64,000 nucleotides of DNA from Oscarella lobularis (lineage: Eukaryota; Porifera; Homoscleromorpha; Homosclerophorida; Oscarellidae), in NCBI RefSeq assembly GCF_947507565.1, contig NC_089178.1, positions 744,001 through 808,000 of the forward strand. Direction: 5' to 3'. Numbering within the stretch: the stretch's first letter is position 1; the number at the start of each line of letters is the position of its first letter. Shown one piece after another: positions 49,101 through 62,508 of this stretch. The translations under genes and the position numbers were made by a program. The notes under the pieces are model-generated. The model did not search any database. It had not been told where the DNA came from and saw only the letters and a program-made list of their open reading frames with translations.

Positions 49101-50887
49101 CAAGTGAAAATCAAGTTTATCTGACATTACTTAATGTAGGAAAGTCGCCGATTCTTGCAAAAAGCGGTGGCGAGTGGAAGTGAAGAAGCTGTTCAATGTC
49201 TAAAAGAGGTCGATTGAGTTCATGAATGTGAATTAATTTGATTAATATCTTAGTTATCAGATTAATCTTCTTCAAATTTCGGAAGATCCATTGAACTGGG
49301 TCTCTCAACGTTTAGAAGAATCAATTGAAGCGTCGTCTAGAAAAGAAGAAGAGTTTGCACGCTTAGCTGAAGAAAAAGAAGCCGACTACGAGGCACTTTA
49401 TGGTTAGTAAGTGAGTCGTCCTGTATTAGAAGGGCTACTGGTTAATTGATTAGCAAAACTGCGAAGCGAGGCAGAAGAGAAGAAGAGGGCCTTGAGGGCA
49501 CTTGATGCTAAAGATCGCGAACTTGGTAGGCAGTTCTCTACGTGTGGGTCGCGCCCTACTACACTGTGTTGTCCGATTGAAGCACAATTGAGAGCCGCTG
49601 CTCAAGAGAAAGACGTTCAGATCGAGAACGCGAGAAAAGAAATCGATGCTCTTCGACTTGATCACGGTATACAGAAGCTTCGTTTGAAATTTTCAAGTCT
49701 TTCAAAAAACGTTGTGTCTGCTTTTTTAAATTCAAAGCGCAATTGAGAGAGAAAGATGATCAAACTGCGAGCGAAAGGGATCAGATTGAGGCTTTGAGAC
49801 TTGGTCACGGTATGACTTAGCGTGTCTATGCATTGAGAGGCTTTTTAGTCTCTTTGTAGAAAATCTGAGAGAGCGTTACGAGGAGACGGTAGCTGAATTA
49901 CGAATCGTCGCTGCAGAGAAAGCGGAGAACGACCGGCAGTTGGCAAAGGCAAAAGAGCAGGAAAATCTTCTTCAAATTCCTGTCGCCGACGTTGGAATGA
50001 CAGAAATCAAGCTCGGAGGTGGATCATTCGCAGGTGAAAATAAAAAACAAGAGTACTATAGATAGAGTTGTGTTTATTTAGAAGTGAAAGTGGGCTACTG
50101 GCGCGGATGTCCCGTGGCCGTCAAGATGTTCTTCGAACTGTTGAACACCGAGCGCTATTTTCGTCTCTTCGAACAAGAGATCGCCGTCTGCACTCGAGCT
50201 CGTCATCCCAACGTCGTCTCTCTATGCGGCGTAACGACGGAAAACGGCGTTCCACTTCGCATCATTACCGAACTCCTCGAAGGCTCACTTTCTGACGTCA
50301 TCAGCGCCGCTCTTCGTTCAAAATGGGCTCTTTCGTTACGAGAGCAAATCGACTTGGCGTTCGGGATGACAGCCGGAATCGCCTATCTCCATCAACTCGG
50401 TCCAGGCGGCGTTTTGCACGGCGACATTCGCTCGACCAACGTCGTCGTCACGTCATTGATGGAGGCGAAAATATGCGATTTGGGCGCGGCTCGATTCGCC
50501 GAAGTGTCGCTCTCCGTCGGACCGTTGAGTCCCGACTATTTGGCTCCAGAGCGAAACCCGGAGAATCCAACTCATCAGCGTAATAGTAAGATGGCCGACG
50601 TTTGTAGTCTGGGAGTGACTGTCGTTGAATTGATGACTGGCGAACAGCCGGTTCCTAGTCATCGATTTGAGCAGGCTTCGAGCGTCGGTCATGGAGTGGT
50701 GAAGAGAATGTGTCACGAAATGATTAGCGCAGATCCGAGCGCGAGACCAGGCGCGGACGAGTGTTTGGTTCGATTGAAGCGAGTCCAGAAGTCGACCGAA
50801 TATGACGAGTGTTATCCGAAGAGAATGGTGAAAGGTAAGTTACATGGCGAAAGTCAAGTGAGTCTTGTGATGGCGCCTTGGCAGTAG
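46129..50887 (+). CDS. Ankyrin-repeat TKL-type protein kinase, copy 2 (intact kinase)
   Basis: Tandem paralogue of copy 1 with the same plan: MDSS plus FMVAVKGGNMRKIREFVSKK, serial 99-base ankyrin exons, coiled coil, then a kinase domain in one exon (about 50084-50887). Kinase landmarks: LGGGSFAG and EVKVGYWRGCPVAVKMF (Gly-rich loop and Lys), VLHGDIRSTN (catalytic loop with HGD instead of HRD), KICDLGAARF (DLG instead of DFG), YLAPERN (APE) and DVCSLGVTVVELMTGEQP. These features fit TKL-group kinases. The ankyrin region has about three more exons than copy 1, through an internal duplication at about 47040-47910. It is probably a cytoplasmic signalling or sensing kinase, the partner being unknown. 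A few ankyrin exons need exact splice checks. Confidence 0.75.
47040..47910 (+). repeat. Internal three-exon duplication in kinase copy 2
   Basis: Exon trio LGYTPFLVACDCKRVGMVDL, GDGAFAMASWNGDVELAEKL and DGYTSLHWACNKGHLKLAEF (about 47043-47450) is repeated as LGDTPFLVACNYQRVGVVDL, GDGALAMASWIGNVELAGKL and FGYTSLHWAAQHGHLELAEF (about 47500-47903). Copy 1 has this trio once. Introns between the exons are also similar. Phase-0 symmetric exons let the duplication keep the frame and add about 99 residues. Confidence 0.75.
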
Positions 50888-51159
50888 CGTCACGTGTAGC
50901 ATTCTAGCCTTTGTCTTGTCGAGTGATTTTATTGTACGTAGAACGTTCCTAAACTTTGGTAATTTTATTAATTAAGTACGCTGTAGGAAGAATGTTTGTG
51001 AATGTGCGCTAAAGCATACAGATTACGCTTTGGAATACAAGTAGGTGCTCATTCTCTTGGAATCGCATCCTGTGAAGGGTGTGATCCCCAGACTTTTCAT
51101 GATAGTACAGCGGTTGATTTTTTGGGGTACAGAAGCGAGATGTCCTGGTTTCTTTGTTT

Positions 51160-51700
51160 ATCTGCGCATGCGGAAGCTGCTGGTATTTTGTGTTTTTTCT
51201 GGCGTAATGTGTCTTCTCTAGACTGTTTTTAGCCTTTCTTGCTGCTGTCAGAAGCGGGAACATAACCAAAGTCACGAAATTGTATCAAAGGAGCCGATCA
51301 AATGGCAAACTGTATCAGTATCAGTATCAGATTTATTTTCAACCACTATGTCGATCTACCAGGTACCGTGCCACTGTGTATAATTCCTTTAGCGGAGATA
51401 GCGCGTGAGTGTACGTGTCTCTTCTTCGAAAGAAAGCAGTTGCTCTCGCCATTTGGCGTACTATGTGGAAATGGCAGAATACTTTCCTTTAGTGGGATGG
51501 GACATTGAAAGAAGTCGAGTTGACCAGGTATCGTCGCGCTCCTTGGAAAATAAGTCAAACAAATAATCAACTCCTCTAACAGATCCACAATAAGCGGTAT
51601 AATGAAAACTCGTTGATTCGCTCTATAACTCTTTGGGAAAAGTTGCAACACTGGGCCTCCCCTCAGGAATGCTATCATGAGACAAATTAACCCGTATTGG
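51160..51700 (+). pseudogene. Decayed third copy of the ankyrin-kinase gene (5' and middle pieces)
   Basis: At about 51180-51300 the sequence follows the first intron and second exon of the kinase copies (GAAGCTGCTG donor region, then TTTAGCCTTTCTTGCTGCTG, GGGAACATAACCAAAG, GAGCCGATCAAATGGCAAA). At about 51475-51535 it matches the next exon end (GGGATGGGACATTGAAAG, GTCGAGTTGACCAGGTATCG). At about 51650-51685 it matches an exon near 44185 of copy 1 (CCTCAGGAATGCTATCATGA). Frames are broken and most ankyrin and all kinase exons are absent. Confidence 0.65.
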
Positions 51701-51767
51701 CATCAGGTGCTTTATGGAATCGTAATGATGTAGTTATTTTCCTTTCCTTTTAGATATGAGAAAAGTG

Positions 51768-51890
51768 GTCCTGGGCATGACCTCTACAACAAAAACTGCA
51801 GCCAACGAGGTCCTGAGCATGACCTCGGAAAAAGAAAACTGCTCCGGGGTCCTAGGCAAGACCCTGTCAACAAAAACTGCCCACGCGAAA
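51768..51890 (-). repeat. Three-unit minisatellite, units 39-42 bp
   Basis: Units begin GTCCTGGGCATGACCTC, GTCCTGAGCATGACCTC and TCCTAGGCAAGACCCTG, each followed by an A-rich and CTGC stretch. The first two unit lengths are multiples of three, and the minus strand stays open, giving repeated peptides such as AVFVVEVMPRTT. Coding is not proven. Confidence 0.55.
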
Positions 51891-52909
51891 AGGGAAACCC
51901 CGTTTGTTTTATTCTTTTTATTCAAATAAAATGTCTGTACTCTCCCCTTTGCTCCATGGCGACGACAGCGCACGCGTGGTGCACCAGCCCCGCCGATGCC
52001 CTAACCACCTAATCTACCTACGCGCCTATTCTATCTCTACCTATCGCGCGTCTGAACAAGGCGACGTGTCATCATGTTATGCGCCTACTACGTGCCTATT
52101 CTAGTCTGCAGTCCAATCATGCAGTTCGGTTCCACAGTTCGGTTCCACAGTGTCGCTCTGTGTTCACTTCAGCTGTGCCAAGTAGAACTTCCGTGGAAGC
52201 AGAGAATTCTCTTGGCAGCTTTGGCAAGACTGCCATGCAAAAGCATTTCCTCTCACTTGAACAGCTAAAAATGAAACAAACTTACGATGTTTATAGACTT
52301 TCGTTTATAATGGCGGAAGAAGCGCAGACATAAAAGGGCGGCCGAAATTCTTTTGTGGTCAACGGTCTGGTCCAGGCGGCTTACCTCTCAGCATTGGGTG
52401 GAGCCCACGTTCGTAGACTGTCCGTTGCACAAATTGGTCTTCTACAGGAGCCACGATGGTTCAAGAACGCGAAAGGCGCTTTCCAAGACGTGATGTGCAA
52501 AATCGAGGGTCCTGCAAACGCACAACGCGGCGTGCGCGATCGCTAAAGCCGAGCTCGTCCCTAAAAGAAACTCCAACTTGCCTCCGTCACTCTCTATCGC
52601 CTCAGCGGCCAAATGTCCAACCTTCGCTCGTCGAATTGGCTCGAAAGCACATGCTGGCACACAGTTGCGACCGTTCGAAGGCCGTCCAAAAACGCAACAC
52701 GTCGTGTTCCACGTCCCGCATGCGCGATGAGTTCGATGCCAGTTCACGTGTTATTTGACACGCCTAGGAGAACGACGCCAATGACGCATTTTCACCGTGC
52801 GTTTCCTACTGGGATTATAGACGTCATAATACCTGACGTCAAAGTTTATTGCTAATATCTAGGAGAGTCTGGGCAACATTTGAAATTCGATATACGTTGC
52901 GAAGACCAT

Positions 52910-57112
<4,203 letters not shown>

Positions 57113-57181
57113 CGGTTTCTCTGTCACTTCATCTGTTGCTATGAAATGTAGCGCGCGTGATAAAAAGTCCCCGGACAAAAG

Positions 57182-59062
57182 TTAAAGAAAAACGCTCTGG
57201 TATCGCTTTATAAGAGAGTCAATAACTTCTGGAAGCTCGGGAGCATTGAGAAGGGCTACGAGAGTCGGAGATCCGGTCGACAGTTGCTCGTAGTCTACAG
57301 GCGCTCCACTAGCTCGGCGGCCTTCGAAAAAAACAACGGCATGAAAACAAAACGCGTTTTACACGTAGAGTCATGCAGGTCACGGATCCTACTTTCTAAG
57401 AACCACTTTAGCCTAACGGATCGCCGTAACCTAGCCCAATAATGACCCGCCTTACCAAAAAGTGGAAATAGCCCTGTTCCAAACAAATTGGCCGAACCTA
57501 GAGGACAAAAATAGCAATTGTTTTACGGTGGCCATATCCTGCACTTTTTATTGGTGATCCCTGCGGGCTGCCAGCTTCCAGTGCTGTCAACCATTCCACG
57601 TTGAGCAGATGACTAAGAACCCTGAAAGACTGGGAAGCCTAAGAAACACAATCCATCCAAGTCAAGTAGAAGAAATAAAATAGCCTAATTACTTGAATAT
57701 CTGAAAGAAAATGAATTTTAAATTCTCTCGCGTCTCTGAAGCACAGCGGCAGAAGTATAGGAGAAGGACCCTGAACATTTATTTATTTATTTATTTATTT
57801 ATTCAAGCAGTTGCTAAATTATTTATGGGCAACTTTACCTTGGGACCCCTGAACGTCGTCAAAGCAGAGAATTTGCTTGTATCAGCTACACAGAAAATGA
57901 TTAAAACAACTGGCGTCGTTACAGACTTACAGTTATATGCAAGGGGAAGAGGATTCTTCAACTGGGGGTGTTTGTCGCATGGATAACGACCCATGTCGTC
58001 TTCCCACAAGAGAGGCAAATAGATTCCGCTACAAAAATAGGTAAGAAGAAAAACGACTTACAAAATAGAGGACGTACCCTACGGGACAGTCGGGCGGTGC
58101 ATAGACAATTATTGGCCTGAGAACGACGTTAGCCAACGTGAATATGTGAAGCTGAGGGAAGGAGACCCAGCTCTGCTTAGCCTCTTCCCACTCTTTAAGA
58201 TCCTTATAGATTGTTCTTTATTATTTCAATTTAGATTGAATACTTGCGCGTTTTCTTACTGGCTGTCCTGCACTGGGAAAGTCTCTCTGTTTTGCCAATT
58301 GCCACTGTTTGCACAAAAGAAATTGGGCCCTCATGTCGTCCAGCGAATAGAAAACTGCATCTCTCAGTAGATTCGTTCGATCGTTGACGCCCCAAAAGCC
58401 GAGAGAAGCGGCGTGAAAAAGCGAGAACAAATCCCCGTGTTCAGTCTGAAATGGAAAATTAAAAGCAAAAAAAAAAAAGAGACAGAATGCCATGCAATAA
58501 GTACTTTCATAGGCATCAAAGGAGCACATCCAAGGCGACGAATTGCCATTCCCGTACCATCGACAAGAGACCGAACCGTCTGACCAACAAAATCGATTTC
58601 AACTTCGCCAGCTACCGTTTCAATGACAGTCCTATTGACAGACGACGAGTAGCCCTTCTCCAATTCCTGACACGTGAGCGAATCGTAAGCTGTCCATTGG
58701 CCAGTTCCCCCGTCTCGGAACTGCCAGACGACATTGAGATGGCAATTCAAGGCGCCCCTTCCTTCCAAGAGAACGGCCATCGACTGATCGGTCAATTCGC
58801 TACGTATGCCGTCGCGCAGTTTCACGCTGAGCCGTTCCGGTTCGACGAGCGGTGACAGATCCCACGGGAGAACGAAGGTCGTCTCGACGATCTGCTCGAA
58901 GCACCACAAGCCGCTCGATCGATCGTGTTTCAGCGCTCCTGTCACTGCCGAGCGAATTTCGTCCGCTTTGTCCGGTGCCGCAAACGATAGGCTGACGTGC
59001 GGCGGCGGCGGGTCTTTACTGAGGAGATCGGACAACGGCAAGGCGCCACGCCGACCGGTCAT
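57182..59062 (-). CDS. WWE domain plus A20-type OTU-like protein, probable pseudo-deubiquitinase
   Basis: Starts MTGRRGALPLSDLLSKD. Residues of about 105-178 form a WWE domain (VVWQFRDGG, QWTAYDSLTCQELEKGY, VEIDFVGQT, GMAIRRLG), a module that often reads poly-ADP-ribose or links to ubiquitin enzymes. After an intron the A20/Cezanne/TRABID-type OTU pattern begins: GDLFSLFHAASLGFWGVNDR, whereas active relatives have GDGNCLLHAASLG. The catalytic Cys position is therefore Ser (about residue 194). It continues LANVVLRPIIVYAPPDCPVG, GIYLPLLWEDD and LAYNSDTSKFSALT, where relatives have HFSALV, so the catalytic His position is Lys. The end is SPTLVALLNAPELPEVIDSL to YQSVFL, TAA at 57182-57184. The loss of both residues argues for a ubiquitin-binding or regulatory role. 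It lies 69 bp upstream of IQCA1 on the same strand. Confidence 0.75.
57781..57806 (+). repeat. ATTT tetranucleotide run
   Basis: Six ATTT units in an intron of the WWE-OTU gene; a simple repeat. Confidence 0.8.
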
Positions 59063-59130
59063 GTTTTTCTGTCACGTGACTAGCGAATTTTCCTTCCCCG
59101 TATTGCCTCGATCGAGGAAGAACTCGAAAC
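59063..59130. promoter_or_regulatory. 68-bp divergent region between WWE-OTU gene and TFIIA gamma
   Basis: Start codons of the minus-strand WWE-OTU gene (59062) and plus-strand TFIIA gamma (59131) are 68 bases apart. A CACGTGAC E-box-like site lies near 59072-59080. A shared bidirectional promoter is inferred from distance. Confidence 0.5.
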
Positions 59131-59610
59131 ATGAGCTACCAGCTTTACAGGAACACGACGTTGGGTAATTCTCTTGAGGAGAGTTTGGATGAACTTGTTC
59201 AGGTGCGATCGACGCCAATTTCGAAGGAGGGTCACGCACAATCGTTGCCTGGCTGCCTTTTAGACAGGTCAAATCTCGGCGCAGCTCGCTCTACAGGTTC
59301 TACTTCAGTTCGACAAGACGATGAACGAGACGCTAGCAAAGAAAACGAAAAACAAAGTCACATTCAAGGCGAGAAGACGCGAAGACAAAGATGACGCTAA
59401 TCGCGCGTTCCACAGGGCCAATTGAATACGTATCGCTTCTGCGACAACGTGTGGACGTTCGTCATGAACGGCGTCGAGTTTCGAGACGGCGCTGACTCGC
59501 ATCGCGTGGACAAGGTCAAAATCGTTGCCTGCGACGGCAAAGCAGGTGAGATTGAAATTCGAGAATTTTTTCGCTATTCCCACGCTTTAGGCGCTTCGGG
59601 CGACGCCTGA
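59131..59610 (+). CDS. GTF2A2: Transcription factor IIA gamma (small) subunit
   Basis: General transcription factor subunit that stabilises TBP on DNA. The start [20 protein letters not shown] is almost invariant in animals. The second coding exon gives [20 protein letters not shown], and the third [20 protein letters not shown] and [12 protein letters not shown]. The last exon adds GASGDA before TGA at 59608-59610. Length is about 105-110 residues, as in the family. The exon 1/2 junction near 59200-59270 is approximate. Confidence 0.94.
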
Positions 59611-59844
59611 GTCTTATTAGGAGATTAAGGGAAAAAAAACAACGGCTGATAGTAATATTATAGTCTGCAGAATACGTACACAAGAGAGAAAAAAAAAACC
59701 TAAACAAATTCTCACTCACAACGTTTTTCCGCACGTGAGCACAGACAGAAGAAAAAAAAGAACGCAAGAAATAAAGTACAGCTGCCTGTGTGCACCTATT
59801 TATGATATACAGTTAGATAGATAGATATAGAACGTTGAGGCTCG

Positions 59845-60929
59845 CTATAAGTCCATTCCATCAGCTTCGTTTTCTGAGAAATCGCTCATTGAGCTTTCGC
59901 TGGTGGATGACTGGTCCTCGTCGTTTTTTATCGCTTCCGCTGACGCGTACTTTTTTACATAATCTAAGAGACAAGTAATGGTTCATTTCATTTTGACAAG
60001 TCCCTTTTTTTCAATAGCTAAATTAACTGAAGTTAAAAAAGATTACCCACTATTGCTCGCAACACAATTTCGCAATGAGAACCAAAATTGTACATTTCAC
60101 CCCCGCCCCATACCCCCTCCAAACAAATTGAACCGTTACCTGCTATCTTTTGCTTATATTGTTCTGGTTTGTGTAAATAGAGTGCAGCTGCTTCTCCGTT
60201 GAGAGGATCCGTCGGATTGGGATACGTCAACAGTTGAGGCAAAAATGACTCGAAAATATTTCTAAGATCTAGGGGTGGGGAGGCCTCCAAGTAATAAACA
60301 GTAGTGTCGTCGTCACTTAGTATGCGCCCACCATAAAGTGCAGTCCAAGCCTGATTTATAACGTCCAAGCAAACCGTCCCGGAGCTGGAAAGAGAAAGAA
60401 AGAACGAAAATAGACAATTAGCATACGCGCGTCCCTCCCCCCTCCCCTCACGATTCATCAATGTTCGGATGATAGATCCTGTTCATGAAACCTGTGAAGG
60501 GAAAGGAGAGAGAGAGAAAGAGAGAGAGGGTGCGAGAGAAATGACTAAGGTCACAAGATGACGTCACACCTATCGACGGCGATTTGAATGGATACTTGTC
60601 TGGCAAATCGACGCGCACTTTCCACACGCCGCCTTCGTACGGTGCTAGAGAAGAGCGACGAATTTCTACTCTCTACGCGCATTCGGCGTTCGATTCGAGA
60701 TCTCACTTCCACTCGGACCGGCGAACTTGACGTAGAACTCGTTCAGCCCGCCGAGTATCGTCACGTCGTGGTTGCTTTCGATTCTAATAACGACCGCGAG
60801 CGAGAATGAGAAAGCTGACGAATCGTCAACGGGAGGGGGCGGGGTCGCTGTGGGGGGACGCGAAGACAATACGAACAATTTTGCCACGTCGCGGCCTATT
60901 CTGCCGCTGCTCGGCGACGGCGAACACAT
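59845..60929 (-). CDS. UBE2H: Ubiquitin-conjugating enzyme E2 H
   Basis: E2 enzyme that carries ubiquitin on its active-site Cys, known to work with the CTLH E3 complex. Exon 1 (60929 down) reads [17 protein letters not shown] and joins to [20 protein letters not shown] and AGPSGS. The active-site exon gives [16 protein letters not shown]; the next gives [20 protein letters not shown] and [12 protein letters not shown]. The last exon reads [14 protein letters not shown], then an acidic Ser-rich tail [16 protein letters not shown], stop TAG at 59845-59847. This tail is typical of UBE2H. A GA-rich repeat lies in an intron near 60505-60532. Confidence 0.94.
60505..60532 (+). repeat. GA-rich simple repeat in UBE2H intron
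   Basis: Short run of GA units with a few interruptions; on the coding (minus) strand it is a polypyrimidine run. Confidence 0.7.
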
Positions 60930-61112
60930 TTTCCGTCTCCCCTTGACGCTTCCAAAACCCGTGCGACACCGATGAGCGACTATTCGACACGCGAAACGAC
61001 GACGCAAACGATCGAGAGCTTTTTGTGACGTCACCCAGAGGACCCCGGATATCCTTATAAAGCAGAGCCACACCCATCTTTCGTTTCGCGGTTGTTCATT
61101 AGAACTCTATTG

Positions 61113-62479
61113 TTATGGTACTTTATTCGGCACAAACGATTGCACTAGCCGCTTTGCGTCGTCAAGCGCGCGTCGAATCGGCGCGGCGACTCCAACCTGT
61201 AACAAATCAAAACGTGGCGGTTAGCCGTGGTCACGCCCTGGAAAGAATAAATGAATGAAGTATGACGCAAACCTGACTAGACGGCACCGGAGTCGGCGCC
61301 AACGATTCAGTCAAAATGCCGACGACAACTTTCCATCCGGGTCGCTTCGCGTTGAGCGCGTTTACGGCGATCCAGGAACACCACGGGCGGTGATCACCGA
61401 TGACATCAAAGGGACACTTATCTGTCTAAAAATAAAATTATTTTGCAGTTGACGCGTTGAGCACGGGCGCCGTACGGGGACGCCTCTCCGAGAGTCCTTT
61501 TCATTGGAGTGGATTGTGAGAAGATCAGACGCAACAAGCTTCTGATTGCACGTGGTGCACACCAGAAGATTCGAATGTGCTGCCTCTGACTGTAACGATT
61601 GTGTTTCCCATCCGCAAAGGGCAATGAGACATCCTACAATGTCTTCGTCTGATTTTTCATGGGGAAGGAACTCCATGAGTCCCTTTAGACTTTCCTCGTT
61701 GATTTCGCTCTGGCGTGTAGATAAATTAACGTAAAGGCGCAGAATTGCGGCGTTTCTCATTACCAACTGATTCATGGCATCATCACTGATTATTGGCATG
61801 TGACTTCGAAGCTTCATGATTGTGGAAAATCTTGATCTGAACGCGTGAACGCACTCATCAAAAGACAATTCCGGAAAGAATAGAAACGAGTCTAATATGC
61901 ATGTTTCACTTAGGACTGAGATCATCACTGATGCAAATTCTAACCAGGTGCCTTGGCTCCTTTCCAAACGCAGTAATCCCTGTGCACAGACTTAAGCTTA
62001 GCTTCATATTCTTCTGCAGCTCTTTCATCTGTAAAATAAAGTTGAGGAGTTCAGTTACTGAACGCTCCACAAACTACGTAAGCTACTTCAAGATTTGGAA
62101 TACTTTGAGGCACATACATTCTTCTCTGTCAGTTATAGATGGAAGAAGAAGGCATATCGTGGCCATGCATGTGACACATCTGAGTTCGTCCGATGAAGAA
62201 TTGATCCAACCATGCTGCGCGCAAACATCTGCCATCAGACCTCGCGGTCTATGAAACCAAGTTGATGGCTGTGGAAGACGCAAACAGACACTACTGTAGA
62301 GCTATGATAACGCAGCACTTTCTCCGCGGAACCTTGAAAGTTCCAAGTCTCTTCGCATAGTCGTCGCTGTCCCACGGTTTCGCACTGCTGCTATTGTCGT
62401 TTGGTCTCCTGGTTGCCGCTCGATGCCTCGGGGAGTCCTGAACGAATGCGTCCAGTAGCGAACGCGCTCGAGCCTCCAT
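61113..62479 (-). CDS. ZC3HC1: ZC3HC1 / NIPA-like protein
   Basis: C3HC zinc-finger protein of the nuclear basket (human NIPA, yeast Pml39). The start MEARARSLLDAFVQD is followed by PWDSDDYAKRLGTFK, which joins over a 63-base intron to RPRGLMADVCAQHGWINSSS and ELRCVTCMATI, the first BIL/C3HC module. After an exon with LSLSLCTGITAF-like sequence, a long exon gives FDECVHAFRSRFSTIM, VGCLIALCGWETQSLQ, LLVCTTCNQKLVASDLL (second zinc-binding module) and, later, FDVIGDHRPWCSWIA with PGWKVVVGIL, matching the conserved HRxWCPW block. The last exon ends RLVQSFVPNKVP, TAA at 61113-61115. The protein is shorter than the human one in the linker between modules. Confidence 0.88.
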
Positions 62480-62508
62480 TGAAGAATGTCACGCATGCGT
62501 TGAGAGAA

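Larger units (their letters stand above)
50888..52909. other. Gene-poor interval with kinase remnant, minisatellite and fragments
   Basis: About 2 kb without an intact gene. The left half holds pieces of a third ankyrin-kinase copy (about 51160-51700). A short minisatellite lies at 51768-51890, and two 14-bp copies of CAGTTCGGTTCCA occur near 52123-52151. The right half (52350-52860) has open frames on both strands of about 80-100 codons that I could not connect or identify. Confidence 0.5.

Noticed and set aside
51960-52040. Possible tRNA or tRNA-derived SINE on the minus strand (A-box-like TAGATTAGGTGG)
   Set aside because: No B box at the expected distance and no cloverleaf could be drawn; left as unproven.
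52350-52860. Open frames of about 80-100 codons on both strands
   Set aside because: They overlap each other, have no recognised domain and no clear splice signals; not called as a gene.
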